NCBI GenBank assembly: GCA_001281695.1
Contig: LJIE01000003.1
Coordinates: forward strand, 56,459-120,458
From: a bacterium 336/3
GTDB taxonomy: Bacteria > Bacteroidota > Bacteroidia > Cytophagales > Thermonemataceae
Direction of reading: 5' to 3'
DNA: 64,000 bases
A program made the position numbers and the translations under genes. The stretch's first letter is position 1. Every line of letters begins with the position of its first letter. Below are positions 46,909 to 54,836 of this stretch, piece after piece. The notes under the pieces are model-generated. The model made no database searches. It was given only the letters and a program-made list of their open reading frames with translations, and was not told the origin of the DNA.

Positions 46909-48609
46909 TTAATACAATGAAAAGTATTCTGCAATAGGACCTAAAGCCAAAACTGGAAAAAATGAAAGAGCTGCAATAATAGCAATGATGGCAAATATCA
47001 TTAATCCGAATATTTTGGTATCTGTTTTGAGTGTTCCAGCACTTTCAGGAATATATTTCTTTTCAGCTAAAATACCTGCAATCGCTACAGGAGCTATAAT
47101 AGGAATGTAACGAGCTAGTAGCATTACAACTCCACAGGCAATATTCCAAAAGGGAGTGTTATCTCCTAGACCTTCAAAACCACTTCCATTGTTAGCAGAA
47201 GAAGATGTGAATTCGTATAGCATTTCACTAAAACCATGATAACTTGGATTGGCTAACCATGAAGCATATAATACTGGATAAGAAGCATGTAAATATGTTG
47301 CAAGGGCTGTTCCTACCAGAATAAGAACAGGATGCAACAGAGCAACTATCATGGCTATTTTCATTTCTTTGGCCTCAATTTTTTTACCTAAAAATTCAGG
47401 TGTTCTGCCAACCATCAAGCCACTTACAAAAACAGTTAGAATGATAAAAACATAGAAATTGAGAAACCCAACGCCTACACCTCCATAAAATGCATTTACC
47501 ATCATTCCAAGTAAAGTGAACATCCCTGTAAGAGGCGTAAGGCTATCATGCATGGCATTGACAGAACCATTACTAGTAGAAGTAGTACTAATAGCCCAGT
47601 AAGCAGAAGCAGCAGAACCAAAACGAACCTCTTTTCCTTCCATACTTCCCATTGTTTGCATAATTCCCATTTTAGCAATAGCAGGATTTCCTTGTATTTC
47701 ATAATAGATGGAAGGAATGAGTAAAAGTAGAAAACCTGCTGTCATGACTCCATAAATCATCCAAGCTAGTTTAGAACGTTTAATGATATACCCCATTGCA
47801 AATATCATGGCTATTGGAATCAGAACAATAGAAATGGTTTCTACCATATTTGTAAGATAGCTTACGTTTTCAAACGGATGAGCAGAGTTTACACCAAAAA
47901 AGCCTCCGCCATTGGTTCCAAGTTGTTTAATGGCTACAAATGCAGCTACAAAACCTCTACTAACCCATTGTTCATTACCTTCTAGAGTGATGATTTTATC
48001 TTTTCCTTCAAAGGTCATGGGCATGCCGTTTAAAACCAAAATAGTGGCAACCATTAAAGCTAAAGGCAATAAAATGCGTGTTGCACTACGTACAAATAAA
48101 AAATAGAAATTTCCTAACTTACTGGTTGTTTTTTCCCTCATGGCTATAAAAACAACGCCTGCAATAGCCATCCCTGTAGCAGCACTGATAAACTGCCAAA
48201 GCATTAAAATTAGCTGTCCTAAATAAGACAATCCACTCTCACCTGAATAGTGTTGTAAATTTGTATTGGTGACAAAACTTACAGATGTATTAAACGCCAA
48301 ATCTGCATTCATAGAAGGATTATTGTCTGGATTTAGTGGTAACCAACTCATATTAGTGAGTACACACATAGAAATCAGAAACCAAAATGCATTAATTACC
48401 AAAAGAGCCAATAAATGCTCTTTCCATGTCATTTCATGATGAGGATTGATTCCACTTAACTTATAAAAAATTCTATCTAATGGATTGAAAATCCTATCTG
48501 TCAGGGTTTTCTCTCCATTGAATACCTTACCAATATAACGCCCTAGAGGAATGGTTATTAGAATAGTGATGAGATACATCGAAACTATTCCCAAAATTTC
48601 AGTATTCAT
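46909..48609 (-). CDS. kdpA: K+-transporting ATPase subunit A
   Basis: 566 aa with about ten membrane segments. The four selectivity-filter loops are visible as [52 protein letters not shown] and [18 protein letters not shown]. KdpA forms the K+ channel-like half of KdpFABC. Seven bases separate it from kdpF. Confidence 0.97.
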   Translation of the reverse strand: MNTEILGIVSMYLITILITIPLGRYIGKVFNGEKTLTDRIFNPLDRIFYKLSGINPHHEMTWKEHLLALLVINAFWFLISMCVLTNMSWLPLNPDNNPSMNADLAFNTSVSFVTNTNLQHYSGESGLSYLGQLILMLWQFISAATGMAIAGVVFIAMREKTTSKLGNFYFLFVRSATRILLPLALMVATILVLNGMPMTFEGKDKIITLEGNEQWVSRGFVAAFVAIKQLGTNGGGFFGVNSAHPFENVSYLTNMVETISIVLIPIAMIFAMGYIIKRSKLAWMIYGVMTAGFLLLLIPSIYYEIQGNPAIAKMGIMQTMGSMEGKEVRFGSAASAYWAISTTSTSNGSVNAMHDSLTPLTGMFTLLGMMVNAFYGGVGVGFLNFYVFIILTVFVSGLMVGRTPEFLGKKIEAKEMKIAMIVALLHPVLILVGTALATYLHASYPVLYASWLANPSYHGFSEMLYEFTSSSANNGSGFEGLGDNTPFWNIACGVVMLLARYIPIIAPVAIAGILAEKKYIPESAGTLKTDTKIFGLMIFAIIAIIAALSFFPVLALGPIAEYFSLY

Positions 48610-48615
48610 AAAGTT

Positions 48616-48693
48616 TTAAAATTTTTCAGGTTTGAGCAGTACATAGCACATATAGCCAAAGACTGCAATAGATAAAATAAAAAGAGCTAACAT
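48616..48693 (-). CDS. kdpF: K+-transporting ATPase subunit F
   Basis: 25 aa, MLALFILSIAVFGYMCYVLL then KPEKF. It is a single membrane helix ending in the KPEKF motif typical of KdpF, in the expected place upstream of kdpA. KdpF stabilises the complex. Too short for ordinary gene callers. Confidence 0.9.
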   Translation of the reverse strand: MLALFILSIAVFGYMCYVLLKPEKF

Positions 48694-48697
48694 AATT

Positions 48698-48781
48698 TTA
48701 GATTTTTTTAAACCAATCAATAGATTTTGAAAAGATTCCATAAAAAGCAATGCCCATGGTTGTAAGAACAAGAGTTATCAT
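48698..48781 (-). CDS. 27-aa membrane peptide upstream of kdpF
   Basis: MITLVLTTMGIAFYGIFSKS followed by IDWFKKI. It is a single membrane helix whose ATG overlaps the stop of the DUF7674-like gene (ATGA) and which ends 4 bp before kdpF. It is probably a translated small subunit, perhaps a second KdpF-like helix. I do not know a name for it. Confidence 0.7.
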   Translation of the reverse strand: MITLVLTTMGIAFYGIFSKSIDWFKKI

Positions 48782-49086
48782 ATTCCACTGGAGTTAATTT
48801 GTTGTTGATATTCTTTTAGGAGGTTCTGAGGCAATATTTTACCCACTTCCAAATGCTTTACTTCTAAGAAAGATGTGATGGAAAAAACAAACACATTAGA
48901 AATAGCATTCTTAATTTCTGTATTGCCATATTTGAAAAGGAATTCAGCTATTTTCAAGCATTTTTTAGCTCTTTGTAACTTACCAGATACAATTAAGTTT
49001 TTGGTAACATTTGTGAGCCTTTGCATTTTTGTATAAATGCTTACATTTTGGTTTTTCATGGGTAGAAAATGTTGGTTGATGAACAT
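48778..49086 (-). CDS. DUF7674-like small protein of the kdp operon
   Basis: 102 aa (ATG at 49086; an ATG at 49059 giving 93 aa is equally possible). All-helical: YTKMQRLTNVTKNLIVSGKL, QRAKKCLKIAEFLFKYGNTE, ISNVFVFSITSFLEVKHLEV and a C-terminal YQQQINSSGI. Similar proteins open kdp operons of other Bacteroidota. The last codons overlap the next ORF (ATGA). The role is unknown; coupling of translation with the Kdp subunits suggests a regulator or assembly factor. Confidence 0.75.
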   Translation of the reverse strand: MFINQHFLPMKNQNVSIYTKMQRLTNVTKNLIVSGKLQRAKKCLKIAEFLFKYGNTEIKNAISNVFVFSITSFLEVKHLEVGKILPQNLLKEYQQQINSSGI

Positions 49087-49177
49087 ATACCCAACTCTTG
49101 TTCCTTTTTTAAAAGTATTTTATAAGATATTGTTTAGCAGGTTTTTAATTTTAATCCTTGAAAATAAGCCAATAAAA

Positions 49178-49200
49178 AACCCTTTCAAAATGAAAGGGTT
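49178..49200 (-). terminator. Terminator between the response regulator and the kdp genes
   Basis: AACCCTTTCA/TGAAAGGGTT around a 3-nt loop; on the minus strand a T-rich run (TTTTTT) follows. It separates the regulator gene from the kdp structural genes, which therefore need their own promoter. Confidence 0.85.
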
Positions 49201-49222
49201 GGTGTAGCATTTTGAAATACTT

Positions 49223-50566
49223 TTATTGGATTTGGTATTCTGTGAGTTTTCGATAAAGAGTGGTCACTGCAATGTTTAGCAACTTGGCAGTTTCTGTTTT
49301 ATTACCTCCAGTATAATTCAATACTTTTTGAATATGTGCCTTTTCTACTTGAGCCAAATCAAATGATGAAGAAGCAGTAATTTTGGTTGGGTTATGTATT
49401 TGTAAATCTATAGGCAAATGTTCGAGTTCTAAATTATCTTGCTCCATTAAAATGAGGCTCCTTTCTATGACATTTTTGAGCTCTCTGATATTACCTTTCC
49501 AAGTATGTTGCTCAAGGGCTTGTATAAATTTATTGGTAATATTTTTAACTTTTTTATTCATTTTTGATGCAAAAATATCTACAAAATGATGTGTTAGGTC
49601 TTCAATATCCATAACTCTCTCTCTTAGTGAGGGCAAAGCTATCTGAAAAACAGAAATCCTATAATACAAATCTTCTCTGAAACGTCCCTGCTCAATTTCT
49701 TTTTCTAAATTTCGATTGGTAGCAGCAATAACTCTTACATCTATTTGAGTAGGTCTATTTTCTCCTATTTTGATAAACTCACCATTTTCCAGCACTCTAA
49801 GTAATTTTGCTTGCAAATCCAAATGCATTTCTCCTATTTCATCCAAAAAAATAGTTCCATGATTGACTTCCTCTAAAATTCCTTTTTGATCCTTGGTGGC
49901 TCCTGTAAAAGCTCCTGCTTTATGTCCAAAAAGCTCACTTTCTAGTAAATCTTTGCTAAAAGCAGCACAATTCACAGCTAAAAAATTCTGTTTATGTCGT
50001 TTACTTGCCTGATGAATAGCCTGAGCAAAAACTTCTTTACCTGTGCCTGTTTCACCCGTTAGTAGTACAGTTGTATCCATTACAGATACTTTTTGTGCTA
50101 AATCGATAGCTTTCTGAATAGGCTTTGAATGTCCTATAATGGTAGAAAAAGATACCTTATCATGTAATCTTTTTTCTAACCAATCAACTTTTTTATTCAG
50201 ATTTACTTTTTCTATTGCCTTGTAGAGTAGTGGTATAATCTTCTGATTATCATCTCCTTTCGTGATATAATCAAATGCTCCGTTTTTAATGGCTTGTACA
50301 CCATCTGCAATATTACCATAGGCTGTTAGCAAAATAATTTCTATGGAAATATATTTTTGTTTGATGGTTTTACTGAGTTCTATACCATTTCCATCTGGTA
50401 ATTTTACATCACATAAAACGACATCTATATGATTCTGCTCTAATTTTTTAAGAGCATTTTTACAATCAGAAGCTTCTATTACTTCAAAGCCTTCTAGTTC
50501 AATGATACGAGCTAGTAATGTTTTGAGTTTTACCTCATCATCTACAATTAAAACTGTTTTTTGCAC
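49223..50566 (-). CDS. Sigma-54-dependent (NtrC-family) response regulator
   Basis: 447 aa. Receiver domain residues 1-120 with phosphoacceptor Asp53 (VVLCDVKLPDGNG). AAA+ domain about 145-385 with Walker A GETGTGKE, the sigma-54 contact loop GAFTGAT, Walker B GTIFLDEIGEM and the R-finger region. C-terminal Fis-type HTH (KVLNYTGGNKTETAKLLNIA, TTLYRKLTEYQI). It precedes the kdp operon in the same direction and probably takes the role of KdpE, activating kdp through sigma-54. I do not see a clean -24/-12 site before 49086, so that remains inference. Confidence 0.92.
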   Translation of the reverse strand: MQKTVLIVDDEVKLKTLLARIIELEGFEVIEASDCKNALKKLEQNHIDVVLCDVKLPDGNGIELSKTIKQKYISIEIILLTAYGNIADGVQAIKNGAFDYITKGDDNQKIIPLLYKAIEKVNLNKKVDWLEKRLHDKVSFSTIIGHSKPIQKAIDLAQKVSVMDTTVLLTGETGTGKEVFAQAIHQASKRHKQNFLAVNCAAFSKDLLESELFGHKAGAFTGATKDQKGILEEVNHGTIFLDEIGEMHLDLQAKLLRVLENGEFIKIGENRPTQIDVRVIAATNRNLEKEIEQGRFREDLYYRISVFQIALPSLRERVMDIEDLTHHFVDIFASKMNKKVKNITNKFIQALEQHTWKGNIRELKNVIERSLILMEQDNLELEHLPIDLQIHNPTKITASSSFDLAQVEKAHIQKVLNYTGGNKTETAKLLNIAVTTLYRKLTEYQIQ

Positions 50567-50805
50567 TTGAATATCATTTTATACAATCATACATAATAAT
50601 CATCAATTCAAGTTGACTATTATATAACTCTAAACAAAACTATCCGTAAAATATTTTATTTTTGTTATATGGTATGAAGTATGAACAGCCAACAACTTTT
50701 CATATAATTTTTTTTCATTCAATAACCTATTAAAGAAAATAAAATCATGTAATAGATTTCTCTGAATAAAAGTTATATAAGGTCAAAAACCACCTTTTTC
50801 TATAC
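50567..50805. other. Intergenic DNA upstream of the response regulator
   Basis: About 240 AT-rich bases between the regulator start and the 100-bp repeat. I see no clear promoter pair or open frame. Confidence 0.4.
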
Positions 50806-50905
50806 TCATTTTTCATCTATAAAAAATTCAGCTCTTTTAAAAGAGCTGAATAGAAAAGAAATTTTTCTAAGTTTTGCTATTTGCCATGCTTAAGTCTGAG
50901 TTGTG
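50806..50905 (-). repeat. 100-bp dispersed terminator repeat, copy 1
   Basis: About 92% identical to 63217-63317. On the minus strand it begins CACAACTCAGACTTAAGCAT and continues through an A/T block and a hairpin to a T-run. It starts 9 bp after the stop of the gene at 50915. Two of the seven base differences lie opposite each other in the hairpin and keep it paired. Confidence 0.75.
50826..50851 (-). terminator. Hairpin terminator in repeat copy 1
   Basis: ATTCAGCTCTTT pairs with AAAGAGCTGAAT; on the minus strand TTTTTTAT follows. It serves the two-gene unit 51936-50915. Confidence 0.8.
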
Positions 50906-50914
50906 TATTCGTGT

Positions 50915-51472
50915 TTATTTCTTTTTGAACAAAGTTGCTATCCATGTGCCAAGTGTCAACAGCAAAGATAAAATCAATAAGGCATTAAATAACATTTTTG
51001 TCTGTGTCGCAATGCTTGCTAATGTAACAGCTAAATGGTCAGAAGAAGGATAACGTGAAAATGATATAGTAATAAAAATATTCTCTATATAATCCGCAAA
51101 TCCTGTGAGAAGCGGAATTAGAAACAACCACTTCAACCAATTTTTTCTGTTATGAAACACTAAAAAAATAAGTGATGAAAATGTCAAGGCGTAAATAGTA
51201 GGAAAGAAAATATCACAAAGCATAAAATTTTTATAAAAACTCCTGCCTTTCGTTCCTAATTTGTCCAAGTCGCTGGTAAAACTTTCAACATTATAACCTT
51301 TCGCCTGTAAGTCAAAGGGTGTAAATGTTGGTGAAATCTTTTGCATTGATGGGGTACTGGTTGGTAAACCTGGTGTATTCATTAAAATATTGAATACAAC
51401 TAACAATACTACCAAAATAAAAATGAAAGTTTTTTTTGACGTCCTGTCTATTAAAGAATATATATTGTTCAT
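50915..51472 (-). CDS. Four-helix membrane protein, function unknown
   Basis: 185 aa. Membrane segments near 15-32, 88-105, 112-130 and 160-180, with a long periplasmic loop after the first (SPTFTPFDLQAKGYNVESFT). A motif DYIENI in the third segment is shared with many unnamed proteins of this size. It follows the ester-cyclase-like gene by 5 bp and is probably cotranscribed with it. No assigned function. Confidence 0.7.
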   Translation of the reverse strand: MNNIYSLIDRTSKKTFIFILVVLLVVFNILMNTPGLPTSTPSMQKISPTFTPFDLQAKGYNVESFTSDLDKLGTKGRSFYKNFMLCDIFFPTIYALTFSSLIFLVFHNRKNWLKWLFLIPLLTGFADYIENIFITISFSRYPSSDHLAVTLASIATQTKMLFNALLILSLLLTLGTWIATLFKKK

Positions 51473-51477
51473 AATTA

Positions 51478-51936
51478 TTATTTTGCTTGAAGTTGTTTAA
51501 TTAAGCCTAATGCGTCCCATGAGCCTTTACCCATACCATCTGTAACTATTCCATTTTTAAAAGTCCAAAACCATGAACCTTTCCATGATACTTTTTTGTT
51601 GGTTGGGCTTATGCCAAGAAATATACCCTTATGTGTGCCAGTGGCTATCCATCTTGCTGCAACCATTCCATTCTCTGCAACCATAATATCCACGATGATT
51701 ATCAAGTCAGGAAATGCTGTACGTATTTGTTGGGTAAATGCTTTTTCTTCTTTAGCAAATTCTGGTACAAAATATTTGTCAGCAAATGTAGTATCGCCTT
51801 TGTTGAACAGATTGTCCACAATATAGAGCATGAGTTTTTTATTAGCGGAATTGGATTTCCGTATTCCTTTGGTTTGTGCAAAAGTTGTCATACTAATGAG
51901 TAGAACAGCAACCAAAGAAAAAATTCTGTTTTTCAT
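51478..51936 (-). CDS. Exported ester cyclase/SnoaL-like protein
   Basis: 152 aa from the ATG at 51936 (MKNRIFSLVAVLLISMTTFA is a signal peptide); an ATG four codons upstream is possible. The SnoaL-type cone fold shows in IVDNLFNKGDTTFADKYFVP, FPDLIIIVDIMVAENGMVAA and RWIATGTHKGIFLGISPTNK. It is divergent from an HxlR regulator (74 bp apart), so it is likely under its control. The substrate is unknown. Confidence 0.82.
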   Translation of the reverse strand: MKNRIFSLVAVLLISMTTFAQTKGIRKSNSANKKLMLYIVDNLFNKGDTTFADKYFVPEFAKEEKAFTQQIRTAFPDLIIIVDIMVAENGMVAARWIATGTHKGIFLGISPTNKKVSWKGSWFWTFKNGIVTDGMGKGSWDALGLIKQLQAK

Positions 51937-52003
51937 TGTTGTTATCATAAATCAAAGGTATAAATTTGCGTATTGGTATCATAACGAAACCACTATAAAC
52001 TAC

Positions 52004-52017
52004 TTACCACATGGTAA
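52004..52017. promoter_or_regulatory. Inverted repeat across the HxlR start codon
   Basis: TTACCA-CA-TGGTAA is a perfect 6-bp inverted repeat that includes the ATG of the HxlR gene. HxlR-type regulators bind short palindromes near their own promoters, so autoregulation is likely. Confidence 0.45.
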
Positions 52018-52373
52018 CCACTCAAAAAAAGAAGAACACAGGAAACCCATATAATTGTCCACTAACGGCAGCGGTGGATAAAATTGGTGGTCGTTGGAAG
52101 CCCATTATTCTATTCTATTTGTCTAACGGGAAAAAAAGGTTTGGCAAGTTAGCAGCCATTGTACCAATGATTTCTAAAAAAGTCTTATCTCAGCAATTAA
52201 AGGAGTTAGCTGATGATGGTCTTATTGTCCGTAATCAGTTTGATGAAGTTCCGTTACGGGTTGAATATTCATTGACTGATTTTGGGAAGTCTGTCCTACC
52301 AATATTGGATAAAATTTGCGAATGGGGAAAGCAGTTTGTGGATAGTAATCTTTCAGTGCAAGACATGGGTTAA
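52011..52373 (+). CDS. HxlR-family transcriptional regulator
   Basis: 120 aa. The HxlR winged helix is complete: NCPLTAAVDKIGGRWKPIIL, FYLSNGKKRFGKLAAIVPMI, SKKVLSQQLKELADDGLIVR, then the wing LRVEYSLTDFGKSV and a dimerisation helix. The single conserved Cys (NCPL) is in place, so it may sense electrophiles or disulfide stress. It is divergent from the ester-cyclase gene. Its last codons abut the attC-like palindrome. Confidence 0.92.
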   Translation: MVTTQKKKNTGNPYNCPLTAAVDKIGGRWKPIILFYLSNGKKRFGKLAAIVPMISKKVLSQQLKELADDGLIVRNQFDEVPLRVEYSLTDFGKSVLPILDKICEWGKQFVDSNLSVQDMG

Positions 52374-52392
52374 CATGACGCATATGGTCGTA
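52374..52392. other. Linker to palindrome
   Basis: Short linker between the regulator stop and the palindrome. Nothing recognised. Confidence 0.3.
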
Positions 52393-52443
52393 GCGAAGTT
52401 ACAAAAAAGCGAACATAGGGAGCAATCTTTTTTGTAATTTCGC
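52393..52443. repeat. 17-bp-arm palindrome, attC-like
   Basis: GCGAAGTTACAAAAAAG and CTTTTTTGTAATTTCGC pair with one mismatch around a 17-nt loop. The stem core (GAAGTT-CAAAAA) is close to that of the palindrome at 36151-36212 (GAAGTTCCAAAAA), although the neighbouring genes are unrelated. Confidence 0.5.
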
Positions 52444-52530
52444 CAAACCGCAACTGGGCGAATAATTGCCTGAATAGGTAAACATAGATATATAATTTCT
52501 TTTAACCAATACAGAATACACAACATATTT

Positions 52531-52604
52531 TCATAAATTATCCAATGACTTTTATTCTTTTTGATAATTTTTTCACTGAGTGTATTGCAAAGTTTTTTTC
52601 AAAA
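52531..52604 (-). pseudogene. Degraded tyrosine-recombinase 3' end, copy B
   Basis: Aligns base by base with the integrase relic at 54457-54579 (shared ATAAATTATC, CTTTTTGATA, TTTTTTCACT, GAGTGTATTG) but carries indels, so the TLQYT...SEK...DNL end of the recombinase is spread over two frames. It flanks the serine hydrolase gene on the left in the same orientation as copy A on the right. Confidence 0.6.
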
Positions 52605-52886
52605 CAGTTTAAAAAATTGCTCAATTTTTACATTGGTTATATTATCCCAAATAATTTCAGCTCTACCGTTTATATCAATTGTTGAACCAGTTGTTGTTAT
52701 GATATGTCTATTTTTAGTTTTCAATTTTGTTTATGGTTGTTCCAGCATAGGCATAACGGAAAAATGTTTGCGGAGTGTGACATATAACATCACTTTCCTT
52801 GCCCTACACACAAAGTTTATAAAAAGCACAAAAGCCTAAATTAACACATCTACCCACTTTTTCGCAAATATAATGTTGGTAGCTGT
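52605..52886. other. Intergenic stretch after integrase relic
   Basis: About 280 bases. A plus-strand frame (52561-52839) is open here but overlaps the integrase relic and has no family signature. Confidence 0.4.
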
Positions 52887-54317
52887 TTATTTTCCCTGTC
52901 TCTTTTTCACATTTTCCAAATAGGTTTTGGCTACACTGTCGTGTGGAAAAAGAGCTAAGGTTTTTTCGTAATATTCCACTGCCTTTTGTTCATTACCTAA
53001 TTGTGCATAAATGCTACCCAAATTGGAATATGTCCAGGACGAGTTTGGATATTGTATTGCATTAAATTCCAAAAGTTGAATGACTATATCTGTTTTTTTG
53101 AGCAAACCATAATATTCACTGAGCCCAATCAAAGCCCCCTCTGCAAAGTCGTATTCATTTGCAGAGGTTTTTTGCAGTTTTTTGTATTCCTCTAAACCTA
53201 CCTTAATATTTTGACTATCAATAATTTTTGCTAAGGTTTGAGCAAGAGATTTTTTAGGAATTTCAGAGGGTATATTGTGCAAAATTTGCAAAATACTTTT
53301 GGCAATATTTTCTACTTCTGTAGGTTCGGCATTTGCCAAAATTGTAATAAAATAGCCGTTTTCTTCTCTCAAAATAATGGCATTAAAACCATTGTAACCA
53401 CCTGTATGCCAAATGGTATTCACTTTTTTATCTTTTGAAAGCTCTTGCGAAGTCATCAGCCAACCATAACCATAATTATTTTTATTGGGTGTAAAAAGCA
53501 ATTTTTTATACTTTTCACTCAATAATAAATCGGAGTTCAATGCTTTATGCCAAAGGTACAAATCTTCAACAGTTGAATAAATTTGCCCTGTTGCAAAAAC
53601 AGTAGTCATATTTCGGTATTCGCAGTTCAATAAATTGCCTGCAGCCAAGTATCCTTTTGCTTTTTGCGGAATAATATTGAGGTCATTGTCTATGCCTGTG
53701 TTATTCATTTTTAAAGGCTTACAAATTCGTTCCCGCAAATTACTTTCATAATTCTTGCCTGTTACTCTTTCCAAAATGACCCCCAAAACCACATAACCAA
53801 AACTGCTATAACGAAATTGTGTTGAGGGATCAAATAACAAATCAATGTCCCAGAACAAGTGCATCAACTCGTTGGGCGTGTAGTTATTTTTACTAAATTT
53901 TTGATAAAAATCAGGGAAATAATGCACAATGCCTGATGTATGTGAAAGCAAATGATGAATCGTGATTTTTTCGGCTTTTTCTTTGGGGTATTCAGGAATA
54001 AAAGTCGAAATTTTATCTTCCAATTTCAATTTACCTTCTTGTACTAATTGTAAAATCATCAAAGCCGTAAATTGCTTACTGATAGACGCAATACGAAATT
54101 TGGTTTGTGGCGTATTGGGCTGCTGCCAGTCAAAATCTGCCATTCCAAAGCCTTTTTTGAACAAAACATCTTTGCTGTCTGCCACCAAAACTGAACCATT
54201 TAGTTTACCGTTTTGGGCATAAACTTCAAGCAAATTTTCAATTTTTTTGCTTGTCTTTTGGGCAAATACAGAGCTTGTAAAAATTAATAGAAATAAAAAA
54301 CAAGTAACTCTTTTCAT
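52887..54317 (-). CDS. Serine hydrolase (class C beta-lactamase fold) with TPRs
   Basis: 476 aa. Signal peptide MKRVTCFLFLLIFTSSVFAQ. The beta-lactamase/penicillin-binding-protein fold spans residues 25-350: SxxK in RIASISKQFTALMILQLV, the second motif as YSSFGY (Asn of YxN is Ser here), and the third motif HTGGYNG. Residues 385-470 are two TPRs (WTYSNLGSIYAQLGNEQKAV, EYYEKTLALFPHDSVAKTYL). Such enzymes are esterases or D-aminopeptidases more often than true beta-lactamases. The gene is bracketed by two integrase relics in direct orientation, so it probably arrived by site-specific recombination. Confidence 0.9.
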   Translation of the reverse strand: MKRVTCFLFLLIFTSSVFAQKTSKKIENLLEVYAQNGKLNGSVLVADSKDVLFKKGFGMADFDWQQPNTPQTKFRIASISKQFTALMILQLVQEGKLKLEDKISTFIPEYPKEKAEKITIHHLLSHTSGIVHYFPDFYQKFSKNNYTPNELMHLFWDIDLLFDPSTQFRYSSFGYVVLGVILERVTGKNYESNLRERICKPLKMNNTGIDNDLNIIPQKAKGYLAAGNLLNCEYRNMTTVFATGQIYSTVEDLYLWHKALNSDLLLSEKYKKLLFTPNKNNYGYGWLMTSQELSKDKKVNTIWHTGGYNGFNAIILREENGYFITILANAEPTEVENIAKSILQILHNIPSEIPKKSLAQTLAKIIDSQNIKVGLEEYKKLQKTSANEYDFAEGALIGLSEYYGLLKKTDIVIQLLEFNAIQYPNSSWTYSNLGSIYAQLGNEQKAVEYYEKTLALFPHDSVAKTYLENVKKRQGK

Positions 54318-54456
54318 CTATTTTCTAGTTAAATAGCCACTAATGAGCAGAATGTGTAGGCATTTCAATCTTAAATATACATATTCTTTAAAAAAATCAC
54401 ATCAATATATAAATTTGTTTATCAGTACTTTATATTGAAAACAATGTGATACACTT

Positions 54457-54579
54457 TTATAAATTATCTACCGAACTTTTTATCTTTTTGATACTTTTTT
54501 CACTCACATGAGTGTATTGGAAAGTTGTTCTCAAATCCTTATACCCTAACAATGTTTGAATCAAACGAATATCTGTTCC
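54457..54579 (-). pseudogene. Tyrosine-recombinase 3' end, copy A
   Basis: The 40 C-terminal codons of an integrase: GTDIRLIQTLLGYKDLRTTF, QYTHVSEKSIKKIKSSVDNL, then TAA at 54457-54459. The catalytic tyrosine (FQYTHVS) and the box II HxLR-neighbouring helix are present, but everything upstream is missing. A second, more decayed copy lies at 52531-52604. Confidence 0.8.
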
Positions 54580-54836
54580 TTATTGAAATATAATTCTTCA
54601 ATTTAAAAATTGCACATTTTTCTAGACTAGTTTGAATCCTGAAATACCTATAACTCTCTTAAATACGTTATTTTTTTCTTAAGCTGATTAAATAAATATT
54701 TTGAGCCAATACCATTTTATTAACATTTCCACATGATTATAACCTTGAAATAACCTTTTAGGAAGGTGAACATTGCTCTTTGTTTCATCCCACTTTCCCT
54801 GAAAGTATAGAATTGGGTAGAGATGACAGACTACTA
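54580..54836. other. Intergenic DNA
   Basis: About 260 AT-rich bases, nothing recognised. Confidence 0.4.

Noticed and set aside
49087..49222. Sigma-54 -24/-12 promoter upstream of the kdp operon
   Set aside because: I looked for TGGC-N8-TTGC spacing on the minus strand and found only partial matches, so I do not report a site.
52561..52839. 92-codon plus-strand hydrophobic frame
   Set aside because: It overlaps the integrase relic at 52531-52604 on the other strand; coding there is better explained by the recombinase.
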